From NCBI RefSeq assembly GCF_021147775.1, contig NZ_JAGTPK010000021.1:1-64000 (forward strand): a stretch of DNA of 64,000 nucleotides, read 5' to 3'. The notes beneath the pieces were generated by a model, which worked only from the letters and a program-made list of their open reading frames with translations, had not been told where the DNA came from and did no database searches. Positions 8,240 to 17,255 of this stretch are shown one piece after another (the first letter of the stretch is position 1; every line of letters starts with the position of its first letter). The stretch comes from Pseudomonas californiensis (lineage in GTDB: Bacteria > Pseudomonadota > Gammaproteobacteria > Pseudomonadales > Pseudomonadaceae). Both the position numbers and the translations under genes were made by a program.

Positions 8240-9301
8240 ATGACTCAGACCGCTTTGGTTGTAGGAGCCAGCGGCATCGTCGGCAGCGCAATCACTCAGT
8301 TGCTGCTGGAGAATAACTGGCAGGTCGCGGCCCTTTCGCGCAGCCCTTCGAAGGCGGAAGGCGTAATTCCGGTGGCTGCAGACCTGCAGGATCCAGCGTC
8401 TGTGAACACTGCGCTGGCTGAACTGAAACCGACCCACGTCTTCATTACCACCTGGTCGCGCCAGGCCACTGAAGCCGAAAATATTCGCGTCAACGCCGCC
8501 ATGGTGCGCAACGTGCTGGACGCGGTTCGGCCTGCTGGCAGCGTGAAGCATGTGGCCCTGGTCACCGGCTTGAAACACTACCTCGGCCCATTCGAGGCGT
8601 ACGGCAAAGGCACCCTGCCCCATACACCGTTTCGTGAAACTCAACCGCGCCTGGACATCGAAAACTTCTACTACGCCCAGGAAGACGAGGTGTTCGCTGC
8701 CGCAGAGAAAGACGGCTTCACCTGGAGTGTGCACCGTCCGCATACCGTGACCGGTGTGGCGGTTGGCAACGCGATGAACATGGCAACCACCCTCGCGGTC
8801 TACGCCACAATCTGCAAGGCCACCGGGCGTCCGTTCGTGTTCCCCGGTTCGCGCGTGCAGTGGAACAGCCTTACTGACATGACCGATGCCAGGCAACTGG
8901 CCCAACAACAACTGTGGGCGGCCACCACGCCTGCTGCTGCCAATCAGGCGTTCAATATCACTAACGGTGACGTCTTTCGCTGGAGCTGGATGTGGGAACA
9001 GATTGCCGATTATTTCGGTATCAGCGCTGCGCCTTTCCCTGATGAGGTGACGCCGCTCGAGTCACAAATGGCCAACGATCAAACGGTCTGGACTGACATC
9101 GCACGCGAGCACCAACTCAAGGAAAGTGACATCAGCCGCCTCACGTCGCCTTGGCACACCGACGCCGACCTGGGGCGTCCGATCGAGGTGGTAACGGACA
9201 TGTCCAAGAGCCGCAAGCTTGGCTTCACGGCATTTCAGGCCAGCGACGAGGCGTTTTTCAACGTGTTCGATCAGTTGAAGCGTGACCGCCTGATACCCTG
9301 A
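8240..9301 (+). CDS. PRISE-type short-chain reductase (NAD(P)-dependent, enone-reductase-like)
   Basis: The 353-residue protein begins with the nucleotide-binding motif GASGIVGSAI (about residues 9-18). It contains VKHVALVTGLKHYLGPFEAYGKG and FYYAQED, the pattern of the atypical short-chain dehydrogenases called PRISE (progesterone 5-beta-reductase / iridoid synthase-like). In that family the usual YxxxK is replaced by a tyrosine in a different context. Bacterial members reduce activated enones, and the natural substrate is unknown. Translation starts at 8240 after a strong AAGGAG. It is divergent from fecI and has no operon partner. Confidence 0.8.
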   Translation: MTQTALVVGASGIVGSAITQLLLENNWQVAALSRSPSKAEGVIPVAADLQDPASVNTALAELKPTHVFITTWSRQATEAENIRVNAAMVRNVLDAVRPAGSVKHVALVTGLKHYLGPFEAYGKGTLPHTPFRETQPRLDIENFYYAQEDEVFAAAEKDGFTWSVHRPHTVTGVAVGNAMNMATTLAVYATICKATGRPFVFPGSRVQWNSLTDMTDARQLAQQQLWAATTPAAANQAFNITNGDVFRWSWMWEQIADYFGISAAPFPDEVTPLESQMANDQTVWTDIAREHQLKESDISRLTSPWHTDADLGRPIEVVTDMSKSRKLGFTAFQASDEAFFNVFDQLKRDRLIP

Positions 9302-9474
9302 GCACATTGCTCAAGCCTGCTGTGGCGCTGAGAGCGCCAGCGATTCCGTCGGTGCTGAACCGAAACACCAGGGCACGCTGTCGGAAGATGCTGGCGCTTT
9401 GCCGGTAGTTGCAGGATAAACTGCACGGCTTCGCCAGACGTCTGCTGCACCAACCGCATAATGAGCCTGCTCCA

Positions 9475-11553
9475 ATGATTGAAGATACGGATATTGCATA
9501 CCCCTTCCTCAGTGGCGGGGGTGAGATGGGTGCCCGGATGCGTGCTCATGACTGGGGGTCGACGGCATTGGGCTCGCCGGATACATGGCCTCAATCGCTT
9601 CGCTCGGTTGTCTCGACGTGCCTGAATTCCTCCGTTCTGGGCACGGTGCTGTGGGGGCCGGACTTGATCATGCTCTACAACGACGCCTACATCGCATCCA
9701 TGGCTGATCGTCATCCGAGCGCTCTTGGCCGCCCGGTTGCCGATGTGTGGGACACCGCATGGGACGTTGTCTCGCCACCCTTCTATCGTTGCATGGAAAC
9801 TGGCGAAGGCTTTTCGCAGCGCGACGTCGAACTGCCGATGATTCGGCGCGGCAAGCCTGAGATGACTTACTGGGACTTCAGCGCCGCACCTGTTCGCGGC
9901 GAAGATGGCCGCATCGCGGGGTTATTCAATCAAGGCTTCGAAAGCACCGACCGGATCATCAGCGAGCGTGAGCGCACCCGTGCAGAAAACCAGCTGCGAA
10001 CCCTCAACGAGACGCTGGAACAACGCGTCCGGGAGCGTACCCGTGACCGAAACGATCTCTGGGAACTGTCCTCGGACATCATGCTGCGCTGCGGTTTCGA
10101 TGGCGAAATCCTGTCGGTCAATCCCGCATGGTTTGACGTGCTGGGCTGGACGGAAGCGGAACTGGTCGGCAACACGATCTTCGATTTCATTCACCCCGGC
10201 GATCTGAACACCACGCTCGAGGGCGCGCAGCTGTCTGCCGAGGGGCGCTCATACTCACGTTTCGATAACCGTTATCGTCGCAAGGACGGTACGTACCGTT
10301 GGATCACCTGGTCGACCCGGCCCGGCAGAGGGGTGATCAACGCCGTAGGCCGCGACTTCACCCTGGAGCGCGAGCGGCTCGAAACCCTGAAAATCACCGA
10401 AGAAGCATTGCGTCAGTCGCAGAAAATGGAAGCTGTGGGCCAGCTTACGGGCGGGCTCGCACACGACTTCAATAACCTGTTGGCCGGCATATCGGGCAGT
10501 CTGGAGATGATGCAGGCCCGCATCAATCAGGGCCGAATGGAAGATGTCAGTCGCTACATGACGGCGGCACAGGGCGCGGCCAAGCGTGCGGCGGCGTTGA
10601 CTCACCGGCTGCTGGCGTTTTCACGGCGTCAGACGCTGGACCCCAAACCTGTGGATGCTGACCGATTGATCCGTGGCATGGAAGGCCTTGTTCGGCAGTC
10701 GATAGGTCCGGCCATCGCGCTGCAGATCATCGATGCGCATGACGTGTGGCCGGTGCTGGTTGACTCGTCGCAGCTTGAGAACTCGGTGCTCAATCTCTGC
10801 CTGAACGCGAAGGATGCGATGCCCGACGGTGGCAGGATCACCATCGCGCTCTCCAACGTACGCCTCGATCAGGACACATCCAAAACGTATGACGTCCCCG
10901 AAGGCCAATACCTCTCGATTTCTATCACCGATAACGGCACAGGCATGACCCCCGCAGTCATGGCGCGGGTGTACGAGCCGTTCTTCACCACCAAACCCAT
11001 TGGCTCAGGCACTGGCCTGGGCTTGTCCATGGTCTACGGGTTTGCTCGCCAGTCCGGTGGACAGGTGCGTATCCGCTCGCAGGTTTCGGAGGGCACCACA
11101 GTCTGCCTGTATATGCCCCGTCATTACGGAGAAAGCCTGACCGATGAAGGGTCTGTGAATGCAAGGCCGATCCTGCGTGCCGAGCATGGAAAAACAGTGG
11201 TAGTGGTCGATGACGAGCCTACCGTGCGCATGCTGGTGACGGATATTCTCAAGGACATGGGCTACGCCGCCATTCAGGCAGAAGACAGCATCGCTGGCTT
11301 GAAAGTACTGCAGTCGAATGTGCAGATAGATCTGCTGGTCACCGACGTCGGCTTGCCCGGCGGCATGAACGGTCGGCAAATGGCCGAAGCGGCGCGCATG
11401 TTGCGTCCCGACCTTAAAGTACTGTTCATTACCGGCTATGCGGAGCACGCAGTCATTGGTGAAGGGCAACTGCCGGTCGGCATGCAGGTACTGACCAAGC
11501 CTTTCGCGGTAGACACCATGGCCGCGCGGATTCGCGAAATCATTGGTTCCTGA
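9475..11553 (+). CDS. PAS-domain hybrid histidine kinase with C-terminal receiver
   Basis: The 692-residue product has no membrane helix and is probably a cytoplasmic sensor. Domains in order are: an N-terminal PAS-like fold (residues about 20-155, with WGPDLIMLYNDAY), a coiled linker (SERERTRAENQLRTLNETL) and a PAS domain (about 200-310). Next come the HisKA phospho-site His330 in LTGGLAHDFNNLLAG and the HATPase domain with NDGTGM-like and GTGLGLSMVYG boxes. A fused receiver with phospho-acceptor Asp624 in LLVTDVGLPGG ends the chain. The start is uncertain: ATG 9475 has only a weak ribosome site. No separate output regulator is adjacent; the single receiver at 3500-3937 is a possible partner only by resemblance. 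Confidence 0.88.
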   Translation: MIEDTDIAYPFLSGGGEMGARMRAHDWGSTALGSPDTWPQSLRSVVSTCLNSSVLGTVLWGPDLIMLYNDAYIASMADRHPSALGRPVADVWDTAWDVVSPPFYRCMETGEGFSQRDVELPMIRRGKPEMTYWDFSAAPVRGEDGRIAGLFNQGFESTDRIISERERTRAENQLRTLNETLEQRVRERTRDRNDLWELSSDIMLRCGFDGEILSVNPAWFDVLGWTEAELVGNTIFDFIHPGDLNTTLEGAQLSAEGRSYSRFDNRYRRKDGTYRWITWSTRPGRGVINAVGRDFTLERERLETLKITEEALRQSQKMEAVGQLTGGLAHDFNNLLAGISGSLEMMQARINQGRMEDVSRYMTAAQGAAKRAAALTHRLLAFSRRQTLDPKPVDADRLIRGMEGLVRQSIGPAIALQIIDAHDVWPVLVDSSQLENSVLNLCLNAKDAMPDGGRITIALSNVRLDQDTSKTYDVPEGQYLSISITDNGTGMTPAVMARVYEPFFTTKPIGSGTGLGLSMVYGFARQSGGQVRIRSQVSEGTTVCLYMPRHYGESLTDEGSVNARPILRAEHGKTVVVVDDEPTVRMLVTDILKDMGYAAIQAEDSIAGLKVLQSNVQIDLLVTDVGLPGGMNGRQMAEAARMLRPDLKVLFITGYAEHAVIGEGQLPVGMQVLTKPFAVDTMAARIREIIGS

Positions 11554-11679
11554 CACCTGCCCCCTTTCGTACCGATGTGACAGTTATATCAAGCTGCCTT
11601 TCAGGTCTTTCATAGAGACGGGACGCGACCGTTATAGTGCAGGTCGCGTTGCCCTTTCCTTCTCTATCAAGGACGTTAC

Positions 11680-12144
11680 ATGCCCCCATATTTTCTGCCG
11701 CTCGCACTGGTTCTCGCGCTGACCGGCTGTGCCCTTGCACCACCCGCAGCCGTGCACACCAAAGACCCGGCCAGCTCGACGCTGCAAGGCGATCCTAGCC
11801 GACCGGCACAAGCGCAGTGGCTGCGCACCGAGCTGTACTTTTCCACGGGAAGAATCGATGGCAATCAGGAAGGCACGATCAGCCCGGCGCGCTGGCGTGA
11901 ATTCCTTGATCAAGAGGTCACGCCGCGCTTTCCGGATGGTTTCAGCGTGCTGGACGCCTATGGGCAGTGGCGTGATCACGGTGCCAAAGAACCTGAGCGT
12001 CTGGGCACCAAAGTCATCGTGATCCTTCACGAAAGCAGCGCCCAGCGCGAAAAGGACATTGAGGCGATACGCCTGGCCTGGAAGCGCATCACCGGTGATC
12101 TTTCGGTATTGCGTCTGTCGCAGCCTGCCGACGTCTCGTTCTGA
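11680..12144 (+). CDS. DUF3574-family lipoprotein
   Basis: This small secreted protein of 154 residues has a classical lipoprotein signal (ALVLALTGC, Cys17). The mature part contains WLRTELYFSTGRIDG and FPDGFSVLDAYGQWRD, typical of the DUF3574 family, whose function is not known. The position-19 residues after the cysteine give no strong inner-membrane retention signal, so an outer-membrane or periplasmic location is likely. It is monocistronic and convergent with the TonB receptor gene, with a strong hairpin between them. Confidence 0.78.
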   Translation: MPPYFLPLALVLALTGCALAPPAAVHTKDPASSTLQGDPSRPAQAQWLRTELYFSTGRIDGNQEGTISPARWREFLDQEVTPRFPDGFSVLDAYGQWRDHGAKEPERLGTKVIVILHESSAQREKDIEAIRLAWKRITGDLSVLRLSQPADVSF

Positions 12145-12182
12145 ATACGCTGAGTCCTTAAGCCTGACCACCGTCACCGGTA

Positions 12183-12206
12183 ACCGCTGCCCCTGAAGGC
12201 AGCGGT
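12183..12206. terminator. Bidirectional hairpin terminator between convergent genes
   Basis: A perfect 9-base stem, ACCGCTGCC / GGCAGCGGT, closes a six-base loop (CCTGAA). It lies in the 67-base gap between the lipoprotein gene and the receptor gene, which converge here. No T-tract follows on either side, so termination may be inefficient or Rho-assisted. Confidence 0.5.
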
Positions 12207-12211
12207 ACTCG

Positions 12212-14599
12212 TCAGAAACCGTAAGTGACCCGTGCGTAGTAATACGCACCGTTGGTGCCGATCGGTGACAGCACATCGTACGGCAGATTGCCGCCGTAGT
12301 TGATGGCCGAACTTGAGCGTTCCGGGTACTGGTCGGTCAGGTTGTTACCGCCCACTGCAACGTCGAACTGTGGGGTGAATTTGTACTGCACCTCGGCGTC
12401 CAGCTGCCAGACCGGGTCGTAGGTCTGCTCGGGCTGGGAGTCACCAAAATCAAACACCCGCGTGGTCTTGCCCTGCCGTGTCAATCGTCCGAGCAACCCC
12501 CAGTGATCACTGGCCCAGTTGGTCGAAAACACAATTCGATCCCGTGGCGCAGCATCCGTCAGCGTGTTGCGCTCCTCGACACCGACCAGCGCGTCGCTGC
12601 CTATCCCCAAAGGCGTCAGTTGCGAGGGCGTGCCCTTGGTCCTGGTGACCTGCGTGTGGTTGTAGGTGTAGGCGCTGGTCAACCCCAACTGCCCCTGATA
12701 CAGCGGCTGGTGGTAGTTGAGCACCAGTTCTGCGCCATTGGTGCGGGTGTCGGCAGCGTTGGTGAAAAAGTTGACGTCATGGACACCAGCAACCCCAAAG
12801 TTGTCGTTGACGTATTGCTCCAGCGCATCGCTGCCGATGCGCTGCGACAGGGTAATGCGATCCTTGACGTCGATATGAAAAACATCAAACGAGGCATCGA
12901 AGCGCTCGCTCAACTGGGCGGTGAGCCCCAGGCTGAAGTTTTTCGAGGTTTCCGGTTTCAGTTGCTCGGCACCCAGCGAGCGGGCGATAGGGTCATTGAC
13001 CGACAGAACACGAATATCGGTCAGCGCACCGCCGGTACCGAAGTTGCTGGTGGTGTGCTGGAAACCCACCTGGGCCAGCGACGGTGCGCGAAAGTTGTTG
13101 GAGACAGCGCCGCGCAGCGCCCACTGATCGTTCAGGCGATAACGGCCACTGAGCTTGCCGGTGAGCTTGCTGCCTGCGTCGTCGTAACGCTCCCAGCGGG
13201 TGGCCGCATCGACAAACAGGCGGTCGGTCAGGTCGCCAGACAACTCGGCATACGTACCAAACACATTACGATCCAGGTCTGCCTCTTCGCCGGGTCTCAG
13301 CCCGTTGGCACCCTCGGCACCGCTGCCCACGTAAGATGCTGCATCGCCGGCAGTGGTCAGGTAATTCTCATAACGGTATTCGCCACCCAGCGCCAGCACG
13401 AAGGAACGGCCAGCCAGACGCAGTTCACGGGTAAAGTCGAGGTTGCCAGTGGTCTGACGCAGCTCGTAGTCTCCGGTGTCGAAACGCGTCGGTGAGTCGC
13501 TTCCCAGGCTGACATTCAGGGTGCGTCGTGTGGCTGACTCAAAGCGGTTGCGACCATGGGTGATGCTGCTGTCGAAGTCCCAGTCCTCGCCAGCCATGCC
13601 CTTGAAGCCCGCTGTGGCCGATAAGTCCCGGTTGGTGCCCAGCGATTGCGGAAGGTAACCGTTGGGGTAGAACTGTGGCTGATCCGTGGGGTAACGATAG
13701 AACTGCGCGCCGGTCGTGTGGCGCTCATTGAAGGTACCGAAAGAATAGGCCTTCCCCTCGCCCATCGGCAGTTCAGAGTTGAACCAGGCGTTGACGTCCC
13801 TCGCCAGCCCGTCGCCCATCACGTAATTGCGCTGGCCGGGGGTATCGGCAAAACCATCGAAGCCGGCACGGTTGGTCGGGTTACGATCCTTGTACTCAGT
13901 GCCTGCGCGAATGAAACCGCCGTCCTCACCCAGCCGGGTGCCGACTTTGGCAGTGGTCAGGCTGTTTTGACCATCGGTGACAGTCTTGCCGATGGCATCC
14001 TGATGCGTGTGATAAGCCCCGTAAGTCGTCGAGACCTCGCCACCTTCCGGTGCGTCATCAAGGATGATATTGATCACCCCGGCGATGGCATCCGAACCGT
14101 ACTGCGCACCGGCGCCGTCACGCAGTACTTCGATGCGTTTGATTGCGCTGATCGGGATCGAGTTGAAGTCCACCGGCGCCGTGCCACGGCCGATTTTCGA
14201 TGAATCATTGACCAGTGCCGAAGTATGTCGACGCTTGCCGTTGACCAACACCAACACCTGATCAGGGCTCATGCCGCGCAGTTGCGCAGCACGCACGTGG
14301 TCAGCACCGCCGGAGTTCGACTGGCGAGGGAAACTGAACGACGGCAACAGCGTCTGTAATGCCTGCCCGAGTTCACCATTGCTGGCACCGGCCGACTTCA
14401 AGTCCTCTGCGGTCAATACATCGACCGGTACGGGTGAGTCCAGCACCGTACGGGCCTTGCCTCGCGTTCCGGTCACCAGAACGGTGTCCAGACGTTTACC
14501 GTCGTCGGCCGCTGCGGCCACTTCTTCGGCCTGCGCCGGAAGTTGTGTGAGCGCAGAAATAACTGCCACAGCAATCAAAGAAAGTGAACGCTGATACAT
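12212..14599 (-). CDS. TonB-dependent outer-membrane receptor without signalling domain
   Basis: The 795-residue product has a signal peptide ending QLPAQA (about residue 24). The TonB-box/plug region reads DTVLVTGTRGKARTVLDSPVPVDVLTAEDL, then VLRDGAGAQYGSDAIAGVINIIL. A long barrel follows, ending in TYGF with a terminal aromatic residue for outer-membrane insertion. No STN domain is present, so it is not a surface-signalling receptor. ATG 14599 follows AAGGAG at eight bases; longer forms lack this. The ligand is unknown, and sequence style suggests the large Xanthomonas/Pseudomonas receptor group, which includes vitamin, haem and plant-carbohydrate transporters. It stands alone, with a structured 524-base region upstream. 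Confidence 0.88.
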   Translation of the reverse strand: MYQRSLSLIAVAVISALTQLPAQAEEVAAAADDGKRLDTVLVTGTRGKARTVLDSPVPVDVLTAEDLKSAGASNGELGQALQTLLPSFSFPRQSNSGGADHVRAAQLRGMSPDQVLVLVNGKRRHTSALVNDSSKIGRGTAPVDFNSIPISAIKRIEVLRDGAGAQYGSDAIAGVINIILDDAPEGGEVSTTYGAYHTHQDAIGKTVTDGQNSLTTAKVGTRLGEDGGFIRAGTEYKDRNPTNRAGFDGFADTPGQRNYVMGDGLARDVNAWFNSELPMGEGKAYSFGTFNERHTTGAQFYRYPTDQPQFYPNGYLPQSLGTNRDLSATAGFKGMAGEDWDFDSSITHGRNRFESATRRTLNVSLGSDSPTRFDTGDYELRQTTGNLDFTRELRLAGRSFVLALGGEYRYENYLTTAGDAASYVGSGAEGANGLRPGEEADLDRNVFGTYAELSGDLTDRLFVDAATRWERYDDAGSKLTGKLSGRYRLNDQWALRGAVSNNFRAPSLAQVGFQHTTSNFGTGGALTDIRVLSVNDPIARSLGAEQLKPETSKNFSLGLTAQLSERFDASFDVFHIDVKDRITLSQRIGSDALEQYVNDNFGVAGVHDVNFFTNAADTRTNGAELVLNYHQPLYQGQLGLTSAYTYNHTQVTRTKGTPSQLTPLGIGSDALVGVEERNTLTDAAPRDRIVFSTNWASDHWGLLGRLTRQGKTTRVFDFGDSQPEQTYDPVWQLDAEVQYKFTPQFDVAVGGNNLTDQYPERSSSAINYGGNLPYDVLSPIGTNGAYYYARVTYGF

Positions 14600-15123
14600 G
14601 AAGCAGCTCCTTTTGTTGCCGCTCATACTATTGCGGGGCCGGGCGTGATTGCGCGGCACACCGCAACCGTTGGGCGTGCTGTAATTTTTAGTAAATCAAT
14701 GGACATCAAAGTGCGAAACGGCGTTGCCTGGCTTGCAGCCCTTGCCGTGTGGGCATTCCGTGCAAGTGTATAAATCCTGAAGGCGAGACTATACAAAGCA
14801 GTTCGCCGCGCAAAATAACCAATAAGCCTTAGGATATATCGCTGACAACATAACTATTAACTGTGCTTAATCACTGTTTGACAGGCAACAGAACTGTTGT
14901 TTATCAAACAGTAAATGGGAGAGCATCCTCAAATACAGCCAGCTCAAGGAGTAATAACAATAAGGCTGAAAGTACAGTTCCGCGATTGCCTTTGATACCG
15001 ATATCTTTCAGCAGACTCAGTAAAGCATTGGGCAATTAGTCTAAATAATCCCGGAGACTGGCACCTGCCATGCTCCAGGATAAAGACGCACGCGCAAACT
15101 CGTTACGCGTTGAGCGGATCCGC
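14600..15123. other. 524-base intergenic region, AT-rich, with nested inverted repeat
   Basis: This gap lies between the start of the TonB receptor gene and the end of the sugar-binding protein gene. No open frame in it looks like a protein. From about 14780 to 15050 base composition becomes clearly more AT-rich than the surroundings. The main recognisable structure is the nested inverted repeat at 14873-14912. A receptor promoter should lie in the first part, but I cannot fix its hexamers with confidence. Confidence 0.55.
14873..14912. repeat. Nested inverted repeat, candidate operator or RNA hairpin
   Basis: The outer arms ACTGTTTGA (14873-14881) and TCAAACAGT (14904-14912) are perfect 9-base inverse complements. 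Inside them CAACAG (14886-14891) and CTGTTG (14894-14899) form a second dyad. Both dyads share the same centre, which gives a 40-base symmetrical structure in an AT-rich intergenic region about 270 bases upstream of the receptor start. Confidence 0.55.
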
Positions 15124-16197
15124 CTATTTGCTCTGGGGAATCCATGCCGGGCTGGCGATAGATGCCGCGTCGCCGAACGCCGGTACCTTCTGCGCCAGGT
15201 CACGAACGTTTTTCACGTCCAGGTCCAGCAACTGCTGACGAGTGATCAGCGTCGGCGGCACCAGCACGCGCTGGCCTGGATTTTCTCCCGCAATCAGCAT
15301 CGCCAGACTGCGCACGCTGATGGCGCCCAGCACTTGCGGATTGACCGCGGCGGTCGCCACCCAGGCACTGTCGGGTTCTTTCATGATCTGAATATCAGCG
15401 GTGGAAATGTCTGCGCTGTAAATCTTGATTTTCGAGCCCAGCCCAGCCTCATCCACGGCAATTTTCGCGCCTTTGGCGAACTCGTCGAACGGCGCAAAAA
15501 TGACGCTGATGCCTGGGTTGGCCCGCAGCACAGCGCTGGCCTGGTCTGCCACCGAATTGGCAATCGGCGGGTTGAGCGTGCCAAAGCGGGCCTTTTCCAC
15601 GATGCCTGGGTTCGCGGCCTTGACCTGATTCCAGATTTCATTGCGACGTTCCATCGGCGTGAATCCACTGATGTAAACGTAACCGGCTTCAAACGTGGTG
15701 CCGTTGTCTTTCAGTGCCTGCTCCAGTGCAAGACGTGCGAGCGCGTGATGATCCTGCTCGACCTGCGTGACCTTGGGGTTTTGCAGGTCAACGTCGAACG
15801 CGACCACCTTGATGCCTTTGGCGATGGCTTTATCGACCGAGTCCCGCAGGGTTTCAGCCAGGCCGAGCTGCACGATGATGCCGTCCACACCCAGGTCAAT
15901 CGCCTGTTCGATCATTTCCCGTTGCGTTGCCGCCTGCTGCCGGGCATCGAACACACGCAACGTGGCGCCCAGCGCGGCAGTCTGTTTTTCCACGCCTTGC
16001 AGATAGGCTTCAGGGAAGTCGCCCGATGACAAATAGCCCACCAGGGCGATCTGCACCTTGCCCTTGTCGAACGGCGCAGGCGCGCCCGGCAATACGTCAG
16101 CTTGAGCATGCCACGCCAGACCCGACAGCAAGACACCGGCGACGCAGCGGCGAACGACCGTGCTTAACAATGTGTGACCCTTGAAGAATGCCTGCAT
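15124..16197 (-). CDS. Ribose-type periplasmic sugar-binding protein of ABC importer
   Basis: This periplasmic receptor of 357 residues has a signal peptide (cleavage near AWHAQA-DV) followed by a Peripla_BP_4/RbsB-like two-lobe fold. The lobe sequence EMIEQAIDLGVDGIIVQLG and the interlobe region KGIKVVAFDVDLQNP are typical of the pentose/hexose group. It is the last gene of an ATPase-permease-binding protein operon on the minus strand, 32 bases after the permease. ATG 16197 is preceded by AAGGAG. The sugar cannot be named. Sequence divergence from the binding protein at 25980-26990 and the lack of enzymes nearby argue for a different ligand. Confidence 0.85.
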   Translation of the reverse strand: MQAFFKGHTLLSTVVRRCVAGVLLSGLAWHAQADVLPGAPAPFDKGKVQIALVGYLSSGDFPEAYLQGVEKQTAALGATLRVFDARQQAATQREMIEQAIDLGVDGIIVQLGLAETLRDSVDKAIAKGIKVVAFDVDLQNPKVTQVEQDHHALARLALEQALKDNGTTFEAGYVYISGFTPMERRNEIWNQVKAANPGIVEKARFGTLNPPIANSVADQASAVLRANPGISVIFAPFDEFAKGAKIAVDEAGLGSKIKIYSADISTADIQIMKEPDSAWVATAAVNPQVLGAISVRSLAMLIAGENPGQRVLVPPTLITRQQLLDLDVKNVRDLAQKVPAFGDAASIASPAWIPQSK

Positions 16198-16229
16198 GAA
16201 TGCTCCTTGTGAGTGGTTGAAACGGGTCA

Positions 16230-17255
16230 TCACCGTGTTCGCCGATCGAGACCAAAGGTGAACATCAGGGCCAATACCAACACCAGCCCCTTGACGAAAT
16301 CCTGAGCGTAATAAGGCGCGTTGAGCATGGTCAGGCCGTTGAGCAGCGTGGCCACCAGCAACGCACCGACAAGGGTGCCGAATGCGTTGGGTTTTTTAGC
16401 GCCGAGCACGGCAAAACCGATCAGCGCGGCGCCCAGCGCATCGAGCACCAGCCCATTGCCGGAGCTGACATCGCCCCGCCCCAGCCGGGCCGCCAGCAAT
16501 AAACCACCGACTGAAGCCAGCACGGCCGAAAGCACGTACGCCAGCAGCTTGTAACGCTGCACCGGTACACCAGCGAGACGCGCGGCCTGCTCATTGCCAC
16601 CGATGGCGTAGAACAGCCGACCGATGCGCGCACGTTCCAGAAACAGCCAGACCGTTATTGCCGCGATGCTGGTCACCAGCACTGGAATCGGTACGGTATC
16701 CCACACGCGACCTCGCCCCAGCGCCAGAAAGGTACTGCTGAAAACGCCTTCTGTTTCTCGCCCGTTCGGCAGGGTCATGCCCACCGCAATCGAACGCCCG
16801 CCAGTCGGGATCAACTGAACGCCAATCACCAGAAACATGCTACCAAGTGTCGCCAGAATGTCCGGAATCTTGAGTTTGACGATCAGCCAGCCATTCAGAA
16901 GCCCGACCAGCGCGCCTCCTGCCAGGCTGATCAGTACGGCTGGCACGGCACCCCAGCCGAGCACGACCATCACATAACTCGCAATCATCAGGCTCATCGC
17001 CGCGACGGCGCCAATCGACAGGTCGAGCCCGCCTACCGCCATGGTCAACGTAACGCCCAGCGCCAGCAAGGCGACGATCGAGACCGACTGCAGAATGATG
17101 AACAGGTTGTTGACCCGCAGAAAAGCCGGCTCCGCGACACTGAAAAAGATCACGATCAAGGCCAGCACCAGCAACAGCCCATAGCGAATCAACGGCTCAC
17201 GCCAACGATGGGATGGCGCAGTCTCATGGTTCAAGGGGGTTATCACTTCAGCCAA
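16230..17255 (-). CDS. Ribose/xylose-type ABC transporter permease
   Basis: This integral inner-membrane permease has about eight to ten helices and the BPD_transp_2 signature: VTLTMAVGGLDLSIGAVAAMS, then LGAALIGFAVLGAKKPNAFGTLVGALLV. A TTG start at 17255 is proposed because AAGGAG lies exactly eight bases upstream inside the end of the ATPase gene, giving 341 residues and an eight-base overlap with it. An ATG at 17297 would overlap the ATPase by 50 bases and has no ribosome site. It forms the channel for the binding protein encoded next. Confidence 0.85.
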   Translation of the reverse strand: MAEVITPLNHETAPSHRWREPLIRYGLLLVLALIVIFFSVAEPAFLRVNNLFIILQSVSIVALLALGVTLTMAVGGLDLSIGAVAAMSLMIASYVMVVLGWGAVPAVLISLAGGALVGLLNGWLIVKLKIPDILATLGSMFLVIGVQLIPTGGRSIAVGMTLPNGRETEGVFSSTFLALGRGRVWDTVPIPVLVTSIAAITVWLFLERARIGRLFYAIGGNEQAARLAGVPVQRYKLLAYVLSAVLASVGGLLLAARLGRGDVSSGNGLVLDALGAALIGFAVLGAKKPNAFGTLVGALLVATLLNGLTMLNAPYYAQDFVKGLVLVLALMFTFGLDRRTR

